From: Cordilura impudica
Lineage: Eukaryota; Arthropoda; Insecta; Diptera; Scathophagidae
Assembly: GCA_963682025.1 (NCBI GenBank)
Contig: OY821517.1
Span: forward strand, 106,072,972-106,136,971
Direction of reading: 5' to 3'
Length of the DNA: 64,000 nucleotides
Program-made: the position numbers and the translations under genes
The notes under the pieces: generated by a model
Databases searched by the model: none
What the model saw: only the letters and a program-made list of their open reading frames with translations
What the model was told of the DNA's origin: nothing
Part shown: in pieces, positions 55,191-64,000 of the stretch
Position numbering within the stretch: the first letter of the stretch is position 1
Layout: each line of letters opens with the position of its first letter

Positions 55191-56032
55191 AAATAATTAT
55201 TATTATTAAATTTAATGATTTCCTGCACAACAAGACTAAGTCTTATAATTACAAAACAGGATTTTAGTAGTGTACAAACATGTTTAGCCAAATTAAATTA
55301 AATAAAATTGTAACTAATACATATAAAAATTAATATATATAATATTTTAACATAAGAATTTTTAAAATTATGACATTAATAAAATATGACATAGAATATT
55401 AAAAAAAAGTTTTTTTAAATTGAAAATTATTAAACATTACAAAAAAAGGAGAGAGAAAAAATTAAAAAAAAATAAGCATACAAAAAGAAATACCTTTAAA
55501 AAGTTTAGGTTTAGGCAAAGTATTTAAATAAGGATTTTTTGAAATGTATTGTTTTGCTATTAAGTTGAATATTAGGTGGAAGGCTATTCCAAAGACGTAC
55601 AGCATTTATGAAAAAGTGCCATTCTGATACTAGGCAGCGATGTTTAGGAATAATTAATTTTTTACCTCTGTTTGATTTGGCAAATCGTATATGATTGCAT
55701 AAGTATTGTGGCTTTCGAGTATATATTATCTTATGAAGAATAATTAGTACTCTAATCTTTAGTAGGTTTTCAAGTGATACTCCGTACAGGCTTTTCGAGA
55801 AGGATGATATGTGTTCAAATTTCCTTAAACCATACACTTACCTAACAATATTGTTGTTAAGCATTTCAAGTTTTTTTTTTTTGCTGATTGAATCGCAATT
55901 CGCAAACAGTTCGCATCCATAAGTTAGTGTTGGAATAAGGTAAGCCCTTGCCAATAGTGTTCTTACTCTTAATGGTGTAAAGAATAAAGGATTTAATGAT
56001 TGGAAAAACAATGCGTAGAACAGCACGAACGA
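55191..56032 (-). pseudogene. LINE C-family 3' fragment
   Basis: Minus strand from about 56026: SLNPLFFTPLRVRTLLARAY, LIPTLTYGCELFANCDSISK, then MYGLRKFEHISSFSKSLYGV, IRFAKSNRGKKLI, HRCLVSEWHFFINAVRLWNS. Collinear with LINE C at 28900-29340 (PSLIYGCELFASCDSISKRR, YGLRKHSQVSHIS). The 3' UTR ends with AAGAC-TTA-GTCTT hairpin then GTTGTGCAGGAAAT and an (ATT)n-like tail at 55191-55212. 5'-truncated at 56032, as is usual for LINEs. A small frameshift near 55838. Confidence 0.85.
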
Positions 56033-57590
56033 TCAATAAATCAAAAAGTCCTAGAAGAATATTATTGGACGCAAGTTCCATAACGCGTTGTCGCAATCGT
56101 CAAAAAGTTATCAAGTCGTGGTCATCCCTTAAGAGGTTCATAATGGTAACTTTTTAATGGCCGTAGAACTTTTAGGCAAATTTGATCCATTCTTTAAGGA
56201 ACATTTAAGATAATATGGAAGACCGGGTAGCGGAAAAATTATCTTTCGAAGTGCACAGAAGTAATAACTGCCAAAATAAAAGCGGCGATATATTTTTGTA
56301 TAATTATTGATTCTACACCAGACATCGCACATGTAGTTATCAGTTATCAATTGTTCTGAGATATGTTAAAGAATGTGGAACAACAGAAGTATTTCTAACT
56401 TTTGTTACAAAGACTGGACACAAATCTGAAGAAATGTATACAGCAATAACTGACACCCTGGCGTGTTTAAACATTTATTTAGAAAATTGTGGAGGTCAGT
56501 CGTACGATAATGCTGCAAGCCAGAATTAAAATTGCCAACAAGTTTACGGAATTTAGACCATGTGCAGCCCATTCTCTTCATTTAGTTGGAACTGTGGCGG
56601 CTAGTTGCTGTAATGAATCCACCAACTATTTTGCGTGGGGAAAAACTGCAAAACAGCAATGTACACATAACACCAAATAGGATCTCGACTACGAGATGGT
56701 CATGCATGATGCATGCAAATGCTTACTAATGTCTTGGAAAAAAATTCATGATATTCTAAAATCAATTACAAACGACAGTTCTGAGAAAACCGTTACAAAC
56801 GCAGAAGCAGCAGGGTTAGGCAGAAATTGACAAAATTTGAAACTGCGTTCATGAGTGTTTTTTGGGGTAGTATTTTATATCATATCAACGAAGTGAGTAA
56901 AAATCTACAACAAGAAGATGCAGATATTGGATTTGTTATCGATTTATATAAATCTTTCATTTCAATTATTTCATCTTCCCGTGAGAACTTTACAACGTAT
57001 GAAGAAGAGGCTAAGGCGCTGGTTGGTACTCAAAACTACACTGGAAGCGAGAAGCGAACCAAAAAAAGAAAGCCGATATTTTGATGAAATCAACGATGAT
57101 GAAGACCTGTTTGGTGCTCAGGATAGTTTTAAAATAAACGTATTTTTTACAATTGTCGATCGATGAATCTCAGAACTAAACGGTCGAAAATAAGCATACG
57201 ACAGAGGTTTGAAATTTTCAACGTCTTTTTTAAATTTCGCGAACTTTGTGATCGGGAAATAAAAAATGAAGCATTTAAATTATGTGAAGTTTATTCACAA
57301 GATGTTTCAGATGATCTAGTTGAAGAGATTTTGCACATCAAAGAGTTTTGCCATTATATGATAAAGAACATATAAATATAAACAATATGTGCAATTGGAT
57401 TAGGGATCAACATCTGCTTGATATTTTTCCTAATATTGATATTATTTTAAGAATATACAAATCAATGGCTGTCAGCAATTGTTCATCAGAACGTTCGTTC
57501 TCATGTTTAAAACGAATTAAAACACATTTTAAAAATCACCATTTTTTGTTTAGAATTGGGCTGACTATGTTTCATTTAATATAAAAATTA
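56033..57590 (+). pseudogene. ZMYM-type hAT transposase relic
   Basis: Plus strand, frames alternate: QKVLEEYYWTQV, RVVAIVKKLSSRGHPLRGS, NGNFLMAVELLGKFDPFFKE (about 56145-56205), CGGQSYDNAAS (56490), then NKFTEFRPCAAHSLHLVGTV (56550), FETAFMSVFWGSILY (56840), ALVGTQNYTGSEKRTKKRKP (57020) and the dimerisation end LLDIFPNIDIILRIYKSMAV with SNCSSERSFSCLKRIK (57420-57520). This is the DUF4371 / zinc-finger-MYM-type-1-like hAT lineage. Frameshifts near 56520, 56690, 56830, 57080, 57165 and 57350 make it dead. The N-terminus is lost at the LINE junction at 56032. Termini not seen. Confidence 0.85.
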
Positions 57591-57929
57591 ACACTCATAC
57601 GTATACGTATCTTTTACTCTGCTAATAAATAATAATCATACGCCTTGACTATATTATGTTATTCAAAAAGATCGTTCGGATGATGGTAAATAACTTTTAG
57701 ATCACTCACAACAAGACTGTGGGCCAAGTTTCAATTGCATGAGGGGGAATGGGGTTGCCCCATGGCAGATAGACAGACAGACAGACAGGTCAAAAGTCGG
57801 GACAACAGAATTCGTTTTAGAGGTATGGTTCCTTGGGCAAAGTTTCTTATTTTGATCCCTAGAATATGATTTTCCTCGTCACTTGAGCGATTTTTTTGCC
57901 TCCCTACAAATCGACCCGCCCAAATATAT
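57591..57929 (+). repeat. GTGACT element tail fragment and spacer
   Basis: 57695-57790 carries TTAGATCACTCACAACAAGA, GGGGAATGGGGTTGCCCCATG and a CAGACAGACAGACAGA run, as at 19745-19785. The rest has no recognised feature. Confidence 0.6.
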
Positions 57930-58241
57930 TGTTACGGAATTTAACTTTATTTGCAAGTTCATTAATTTATTTTATTACAAAACATTAAAAATTTACTTAA
58001 ATTATAATCAGTTTTACGGTGTGTACATTTTAATTCCCGAGAGGTAAGTGTCAAAAAATGTTATGCTTCTTCTTATTTCCATTAGTTTTGACGCTCATTT
58101 TATTATTTATTCTTTGGTTTTGCGCCTTATCCATTCTCTTTATTATTCTATAGGATGAAGTGTTGTATTTTCATTCGGAGTTAATGTAAACGCAACCGGA
58201 TTACAACAGTTACCGGAACCGTTTTATTAAAAATCGTTACA
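57930..58241. mobile_element. Candidate solo LTR, 312 bp
   Basis: It starts TGTTACGGAATTTAAC and ends AAAAATCGTTACA, so the TGTTACG/CGTTACA ends are short inverted repeats as in Gypsy-type LTRs. ATAT flanks both sides (57926-57929, 58242-58245), a 4-bp duplication, though the right flank is an AT microsatellite. No primer-binding site or internal domain follows, hence solo. Confidence 0.5.
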
Positions 58242-58742
58242 ATATATATATATATATATATATTTGTATATGCTTAAAGCAACGTTGCGAAACAATTTTT
58301 AACGTCGCGACGTCGTCGTCATCGTCGCATCCATCAAATACTTTGCGTTCGTTCAGCGCAGGTTCAATGTGTGAAAGTTTTGATTCCTTCGGTTTGCAAA
58401 GCGATTCCGTTACTTTTTTGCGAAGTTTACAAAAGTAAATGAAACAACAACACACAGAAAAAATAACCCAAAACGGATTTCGTGTAGCTTACTTTTTTGC
58501 AGGAGGAGGATGTTTTCTGTTGCGTCTTGTAAAAGAAAAAAATAAATTTAGGCCCCAAACTTACAAATTAAAAATGAACAAATGTCCCAAAATATTTCAA
58601 ATTGGAATAAAAAATTAACTTGTGCCCCAAAAATCATAGAAATTCAATCATCATGGATATATGTCCCAATCCCAAATTTTTTGGGGCGTAAGTTAATTTT
58701 TTTTTCTGGGGCATTTTTTAATTGGGGCCTAAGTACTCAGCA
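58242..58742. mobile_element. TIR element copy 3, right part
   Basis: It shares about 200 bp with 1675-1910 and ends GGGGCCTAAGTACTCAGC, matching the TIR of copy 2. Its left part is replaced by the LTR candidate and an AT run. GTCGTCGTCATCGTCGCATC at 58310-58330 is a short trinucleotide repeat. Confidence 0.75.
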
Positions 58743-59706
58743 TTCTGAAAATCAGTGGGCTCATCCATAAGAGTTTTTGTCCTACAGCTAATTCAGATTT
58801 ATTGATGCCGCCAAAATATATTTGGCAATGATGTGGCTAAGAATCCGTTAAATCAATTTTTTTTTCACATTTTATGCGAAAAAGGTAATATTTTCAAATT
58901 TTTTTTTTTTAAGAAATATGGGGGAAAATATTTTTGTTCACTTTTTTGAGCATAACTTAAAGGGACTCCTAATTCTTCACAAGCAATATTTAGCGAAATT
59001 GTAGCCACGGAAAAGTTGAACAATTTTTGTGAATTTATCAATTCAAACTGAACGCGCCTAGTAACCCTTAATAACACATAAAGACCACTTTGTACCTCTG
59101 TTATTGACTAGACTATAATTTTATTGTATTTTTTACTTTCTTTGTTATTATTGCCCATCATGTGTTGCTGATTTAAATCTATATACTATATATAAAAGCG
59201 AAAGTATGTGTGTTTGTTTGTTTGTAGCTTTTAGGAGGCTAAACCACATTGGACCGATCTTCCTGAGATTTGTACAGAGTCATACTGTATATTAGGCATA
59301 TAACTAATTTTTATGAAACATTTGGCATACCACCACGTGGCGGCAAATATTGTACAAGTAATATATACGATTTTTTTAATATGATTTCGTTCCAAAAATG
59401 TTCCGTACCAAACGCGATTTCTAAAAAAAAAAGTCAGATTTTTTTTTAATTTTTATTTTTTTTTTTAATATTTTTTTTTTCAATAACTGAATAATGGAGT
59501 GTTCACATTTTTTATACATTGTATATTGTTAGCTAAATTACAATTTTATTCCATTTCAATAGCATTTTTCGTAAACATTTTTACATAACTTGCTTTTCCT
59601 TTTTCAAATTTTTTTAATATTGAAACAATATTTTCTGAAAGAAAATTTGTTTAGGGGTGTGTGGGGTACTTCCCTTAAAAGGGTTCTGGAACATTAGGAC
59701 GATTAA
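58743..59706. repeat. Mostly unassigned; Helitron-like head at 59178
   Basis: At 59178 TATATACTATATATAAAAGC then GAAAGTATGTGTGTTTGTTTG and GATCTTCCTGAGATTTGTAC match the head of the Helitron at 25558 (TCTATACTAATATTATAAAG ... GATCTTCCTGAAATTTTCAC). No CTRR end is assignable before the next Helitron begins at 59707. No coding sequence seen. Confidence 0.5.
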
Positions 59707-60614
59707 TCTATATATATAAAATTAATTTCTGTTTGTTTGATTATTTGTTTGTTTGTTTGTTTGACCGCTATACAAATTTTTATTTTTCCACGCCTACTTT
59801 TACGCCCACTTTTTGTATACAATTAATTTTTTGTTTTTTGGTATATTTGTTCGCTATAAAAATTTTTATTTTTCAATGGATTTCTCTCTCTACTCCAGGG
59901 AGGTCGCCATATGATTCTTGCCGGCCACGCCTACTTTTACGCCCACTTTTAATACAAAATTCATTTTCTATTTTTTGGTATATCTGTTCACTATAGAAAT
60001 CTTTATTTTTCAAAGGATGTCTCTGAAATTTGGTACACACACGATATACTCCGGGGAAGGTCACCATATGCTTCTTACAGACCACGCCTACTTTGCGCCC
60101 ACTTCTATGTATATAAAATTTATTTTTTTTTTCCTTTTATTTGTTTCTTTGTTTGATTCCTATCCAAACTTTTATTTTTCAATGGCTTTCTCTGAAATGT
60201 GGAAAACGTGATCTCTCTACTCCAGCGAAGGTCGCCCACATTTTTACAAAATTCATTTTTTGTTTTTCGGTATATTTGTTCGCTATAGAAATTTTTATCT
60301 TTAAACGGCTTTCTCCGAAATTTAGTACATATTCCAGGGAAGGTCAACATATGATTTTTACCGACCACGCCTACTTTTACGCAAACTTTTCATATAAAAT
60401 TCATTTTTTGTTGTGTGGTATATTTCTCTCCTATACAAGTTTGTATTTTTCAACGGATTTCTCTGAAATTTGGTTTACACGGGAATAACTTCACGGTGAA
60501 CAAATCCCCAAATTTAAAAAAGGTCCCCAGAAGAAATGAACAAATTCCCCATTTTTTTTAACGAAATAAAAAATTATCTTACTCCCAAAATTCATTCTTA
60601 AATTTTTACATATT

Positions 60615-61254
60615 TATACCCTATACCACTATGTGGTTTGGGTATAATGACTTTGTGCTGCTGTTTGTAACAACCAAAAATATTTGACCTAGACCCATCT
60701 TTAATTATACCGATCGAATCAGAATCACTTTCTGAGTTGATTTAAGCATGTCCGTCCGTCCGTCCGTCCGTCCGTCCGTCCGTCTGTGTGTCCATGTAAA
60801 CCTTGTAATCAAACTGCAGATCGCAAATATGAATATATTTTGATGAAATTTGGGTTTATATGCGTTCATTACATCCATTAATGAGTAGTCCAAAAATGAT
60901 CCCTTTGGCCCCATATAGAGCTGCTTCCCGATTTTCACTTAAATCTATCAAAAAACAAAAATATTGCACAGATTCTTCTCAAATTTTGTTTGTATATATT
61001 TTTGCAAAATACAAGAGACTTTACCAAACATGATCAGGATCGGTCCATTTTTGGACCTAGTCCCCATATAGATATAGCATCCGATATGAACTTTTTCATA
61101 TCTGCAGCCAAAAAAATTAATAAATATTCCACTCAAATTTGGTTTTTGCTTATTTTCTATGTCCAGTTAGTTGGGCCTAAGAGATTGGGTTTCTAAACGC
61201 ATGGTATAGGGTATCGTATAGTCGGTCTAGACCGACTATAATTTTCTTACTTGT
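60615..61254 (-). mobile_element. DINE-like element L, internal deletion
   Basis: 640 bp; ends, palindrome and hairpin are intact and seven GTCC units occur at 60749-60783. About 145 bp between the AAATTTGG box (60846) and GGGTTTATATGCG are deleted compared with copies I and J. Confidence 0.92.
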
Positions 61255-61369
61255 TTTATTTAATTAATTTTGTTAAATATTTATTTTAGTGAAAACTTGC
61301 ATACTGCTCTCAATATATGTCCTACTACAATAAACGCATTTAAAATGAGTATCCTTTTCAATAGCATCA

Positions 61370-62150
61370 TTTCGGTGCGTCGAAGTTACGCGCTCGCGGA
61401 ACACAGCTTAGCTAGAATATCGGAATGATCTGAAGAATTTATTTTGAAAATTAAAATAAGTTGGCAATAACTGCGTGGCAGCACAGGTGTGGCTGCCAAA
61501 TGCGCGGAAGCGGCGCGCGGACGCAGACGCGCCGCGCTCGCGGAACACAGCTCAGCTTAAATATCGCAATGATCCGAAAAATATATTTTGGTGATTAAAA
61601 TAAGTTAACGAGAACTGCGCGCCAGCACGGGTGTAGCCGCCATACAGCATAGTTAAAATATCGCAATGATGCGAAAAATATATTTTCGCGATTAAAATAA
61701 GTTGATGACGCGGAAGCATGGGTGTAGCTGCCAAACACGCGGATGCGGACGCGACGCGCTCTAGGAACACAGCTTAGCTAAAATATCGGAATGATCTGAA
61801 AAACATATTTTGGCGATTAAAATACGTTGACGATGCAAAAAGCGGCTCGCGGACGCGGACGCGACGCGCTCGCGGAACACACCTCAGTTAAAATATCGCA
61901 ATGATCCGAAAAATATATTTTGGTGATTAAAATAAGTTAACGAGAACTGCGCGGCAGCACGGGTGTAGCCGCCAAACGCGAGGTGCGGCGCGCGGACGCG
62001 ACGCGCTCGCGAATACAGCTTAGTTAAAATATCGCAATGATGCGAAAAATATATTTTCGCGATTAAAATAAGTTGACGACGCGGAAGCACGGGTGTAGCT
62101 GCCAAACGCGCTGACGCGGAAGCGACTCGCTCGCGGAACACAGCTCAGTG
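61370..62150. repeat. CG-rich tandem units, about five copies
   Basis: Units of roughly 110-150 bp read CTCGCGGAACACAGCT, TAAAATATCGCAATGATC, GAAAAATATATTTTGG, GATTAAAATAAGTTGACGA, GCGCGGCAGCACGGGTGTAG and CCGCCAAACGCG. Dense CG dinucleotides contrast sharply with the AT-rich surroundings. Copy 2 has two units. Minus frames at 61552-61770 and 61884-62141 are the repeat read through (the same MFLERVASASACLAATP / MFRERVASASARLAATP twice), not genes. Confidence 0.8.
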
Positions 62151-62626
62151 GAAAGTCTTATGATGAATTGTATCTACGTTTGTGCAATAATTACAATACA
62201 TATACTATAAGCAGTTGCTTAAAACAACCTTGCGGCACAATTTTAAACGTCGCATTAGTTTTTCATTTTTGAGACTTCTTTGAATTTGACTTCTCTGCTC
62301 AATGATGATCACTTATTGAATGAAGTAATTCAATTTTTAAAAGTTATGATACCTTTAACTTGCAAGCGATTCCGTTATATTTGATGTTTATAAATAAACT
62401 TTAAAAAAAAAAACTTAAAGCCATTTCGCAGCTTATTTTTGAAGCATTTTTGCTGCAGCATCTTATAAAAAAATTCTAATTTACTCCCCATACAAATTTT
62501 TGGGGAGAAAGTTCATTTTATTGGGGAATTTGTTCATTGGGGACTAAGTACTAAGTACAGCATAGTGAACCATTTTTCAAGTCAAATGTCTTTTTATCCC
62601 GGGCAAGACCGGGTAAAAACAGCTAG

Positions 62627-63651
62627 TAGTTATATAAATATCTGTTTATATGAAGGAAAACATGTACAAAACTTCGTTTTTTTTTTAGCAGTTCTGATAA
62701 AAAAAAAGTATGTTATTGCGTTTGCTGCGGAAATTTTTTGCAACTTCCAAAAAAATATAATAGGTCTTCATAGTTTTTATGCTCAATTCAACTATGCTAT
62801 GCCGTTTCTCCTATTTGCAAAAATTGTAATTTCCGATAATTTTCAGAGAATTTATCGAATTTATTGAAAATAATAATTTTTTTCGCTTAATCAGTCTATC
62901 GATTATCGATATTGCAATCTCTAGTCGCCATCGCCTGTCGTTATACTTTGAATAGGTGACTTTCTAATTCAAACTTCGCGTAGTACCGTTTTTGACATTC
63001 GAATAATAAATTTGACGATTTTAAAAATTTCCAATTTTATAGGGTAATGAAATTTCTGCTGCAAACACATTAGGGATATTGCAGAAACCCGAGGAAGCAT
63101 TAAAACATATCAAATCTTAATTGGTTTCAAATATATTAATTTTTTTGAAAGATGGTCGCAAAGCTATCTCTGAAACAACATCTTCTGACCACCAGAGAAA
63201 TTTACCGCAACTTTAGTTGTAACAAGACTTGAAACAAAAGGTGAAACAATCTCAAAAATATCACGCTGCTTTTTTTATTATATGTATTTTTTCAAACCTC
63301 TGTAACTTTTTTGTTTATGAATAAAACTATATACTTTTAAAGCAAAAATGTCATGAAATTTAGGCGGCTTTTGTTTACAAATAATTGGCATTAGGGTGGA
63401 TAGGAACCGTGTTTGTCAAAGTCACTAGTAGAATTTGACGTCGGAAAATTATTAAAGATAGAAATGTAGCTGTTATGAATCCATGAAAACGGTATTCAAT
63501 ATGTTATGATGGGACTACAAATGGCGGCGCTTAGTAAAAAAAACTAAAATGGCGATATACAGGGGCATTGAAAAAATAGTTTTAAAAAAATTATGGAATT
63601 GTCTTCAGCAAATATTTAATACTGGATCAACTTTTTTTTTTGCATTCTCAC
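62627..63651. other. No gene recognised
   Basis: The frame 62565-62867 starts inside the Helitron end and shows no domain. AT-rich; nothing else seen. Confidence 0.5.
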
Positions 63652-64000
63652 CAGTGTTGCCATAAGTTGAAATTGTAAAGATGTTAAATTACAAAAAAAA
63701 GATGCTAAAACGTACTAGAGTCAAAAAAAAAAATTTTTTTTTTTTCAAAATTCATTACCTTTATATTGAAAAATTAAATACTTATTAATAAATTCTTTGG
63801 TTTTTAAATCGAAAAAGTAATATAAAACATAAGTTTCGATTTATATTTCTTAAATTTTAATTAAAATAATTTTGGATATCATCTGCAATTTTTTTAACAT
63901 CAAATTGAGTTTGTTTAATTTTAAATTAAATATTTTTAATTGTAGAGGGAACTTTTTTTTTAATTTCAAATATGACAGAATTTACATTATCTAATATTGC
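63652..64000 (-). mobile_element. hAT copy 2, right end, runs off window
   Basis: CAGTGTTGCCATAAGTTGAA at 63652 begins a stretch matching the reverse complement of 49070-49425 over its whole visible length (for example AGATGCTAAAACGTACTAGA; TTTCGATTTATATTTCTTAA). The element is in opposite orientation to copy 1 and its other end lies beyond 64000, so it could be the longer, coding copy. Confidence 0.85.

Larger units (their letters stand above)
60481..62556. mobile_element. TIR element copy 4 with expanded CG-rich units
   Basis: The left TIR is lost; it starts at GGGAATAACTTCACGGTGAACA-like sequence found about 65 bp inside copy 2. Right end: CATTGGGGACTAAGTACTAAG near 62537-62553. It lies at the same place in the Helitron as copy 2 does in the sister Helitron. 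A DINE-like copy (60615-61254) is nested, and CG-rich units are expanded at 61370-62150. Confidence 0.75.
59707..62626 (+). mobile_element. Helitron with tandem repeats and nested TIR element
   Basis: TC (59707) after A; CTAG (62623-62626) before T, with hairpin CCCGG-GCAAGA-CCGGG just upstream. About five units of the 165-bp repeat (59765-60480) contain CACGCCTACTTTTACGCCCA and CAGGGAAGGTC. It is then interrupted by TIR element copy 4. The last about 70 bp match 5043-5112 (GCATAGTGAACCATTTTTCA ... ACAGCTAG), so this and the Helitron at 2895 are sister copies. Confidence 0.8.

Noticed and set aside
61552..62141. Two similar minus frames (MFLERVASASACL / MFRERVASASARL)
   Set aside because: They are two units of the CG-rich tandem repeat in the TIR element, not paralogous genes.
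62565..62867. 100-codon plus frame
   Set aside because: It begins in the Helitron 3' end (hairpin and CTAG) and crosses its border; no domain.
1..64000. tRNA, rRNA, CRISPR or bacterial operon structure
   Set aside because: None seen; composition and elements are those of an insect nuclear genome.

Overview
This window reads as one stretch of an AT-rich insect genome, most likely a higher fly (Diptera). That inference rests on the repeat types: DINE-1/Helentron-like elements with GGAC microsatellites, Jockey-like LINEs, Transib, piggyBac, mariner and Penelope relics. The species cannot be named from sequence alone. I find no intact host gene, no tRNA or rRNA, no CRISPR array and no bacterial-style operon. 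Nearly every long open frame is a decayed transposon gene or a by-product of a repeat.

Layout. 0-5 kb: LINE fragment, a terminal-inverted-repeat (TIR) element and a degenerate Helitron (2895-5112) with helicase traces and a nested TIR element. 6-10 kb: a 3.45-kb Transib/RAG1-like transposon (6157-9608) with 5-bp target duplication, inserted in a small mariner-type MITE and itself hit by a Harbinger-like MITE; then Tc1 debris. 10-15 kb: TIR element, two mariner relics, and a LINE interrupted by a poly(A)-tailed retrocopy of an unidentified mRNA flanked by an 11-bp duplication. 15-21 kb: DINE-like copies, a GTGACT tandem-repeat element, a pogo/Tigger transposon. 21.7-31.8 kb: a five-deep nest: LINE A > piggyBac B > LINE C > Helitron > piggyBac E. 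32-38 kb: a second Transib-like copy on the minus strand and a Penelope-like fragment, both split by DINE-like copies. 38-52 kb: more DINE-like copies including an exact head-to-tail dimer, MITEs, mariner N-terminal relic, a complete-ended hAT (48221-49425). 53-55 kb: about 2 kb of a 7-bp satellite. 55-64 kb: LINE 3' end, ZMYM-type hAT relic, candidate solo LTR, a Helitron carrying the same nested TIR element as the one at 3-5 kb, and a second copy of the hAT running off the window end.

The elements do not form a pathway; they record an order of insertions. Several junctions can be tested by reading the host frame across the empty site: LINE A across TTAA, and the 14-15 kb LINE across the retrocopy, both continue in frame. 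The most noteworthy content is the RAG1-like transposase pair, each having lost a different catalytic residue; the piggyBac elements with three internal copies of a palindrome each; a probable GC-AG intron in piggyBac E; and the unidentified retrocopy. All family assignments were made by eye from motifs.
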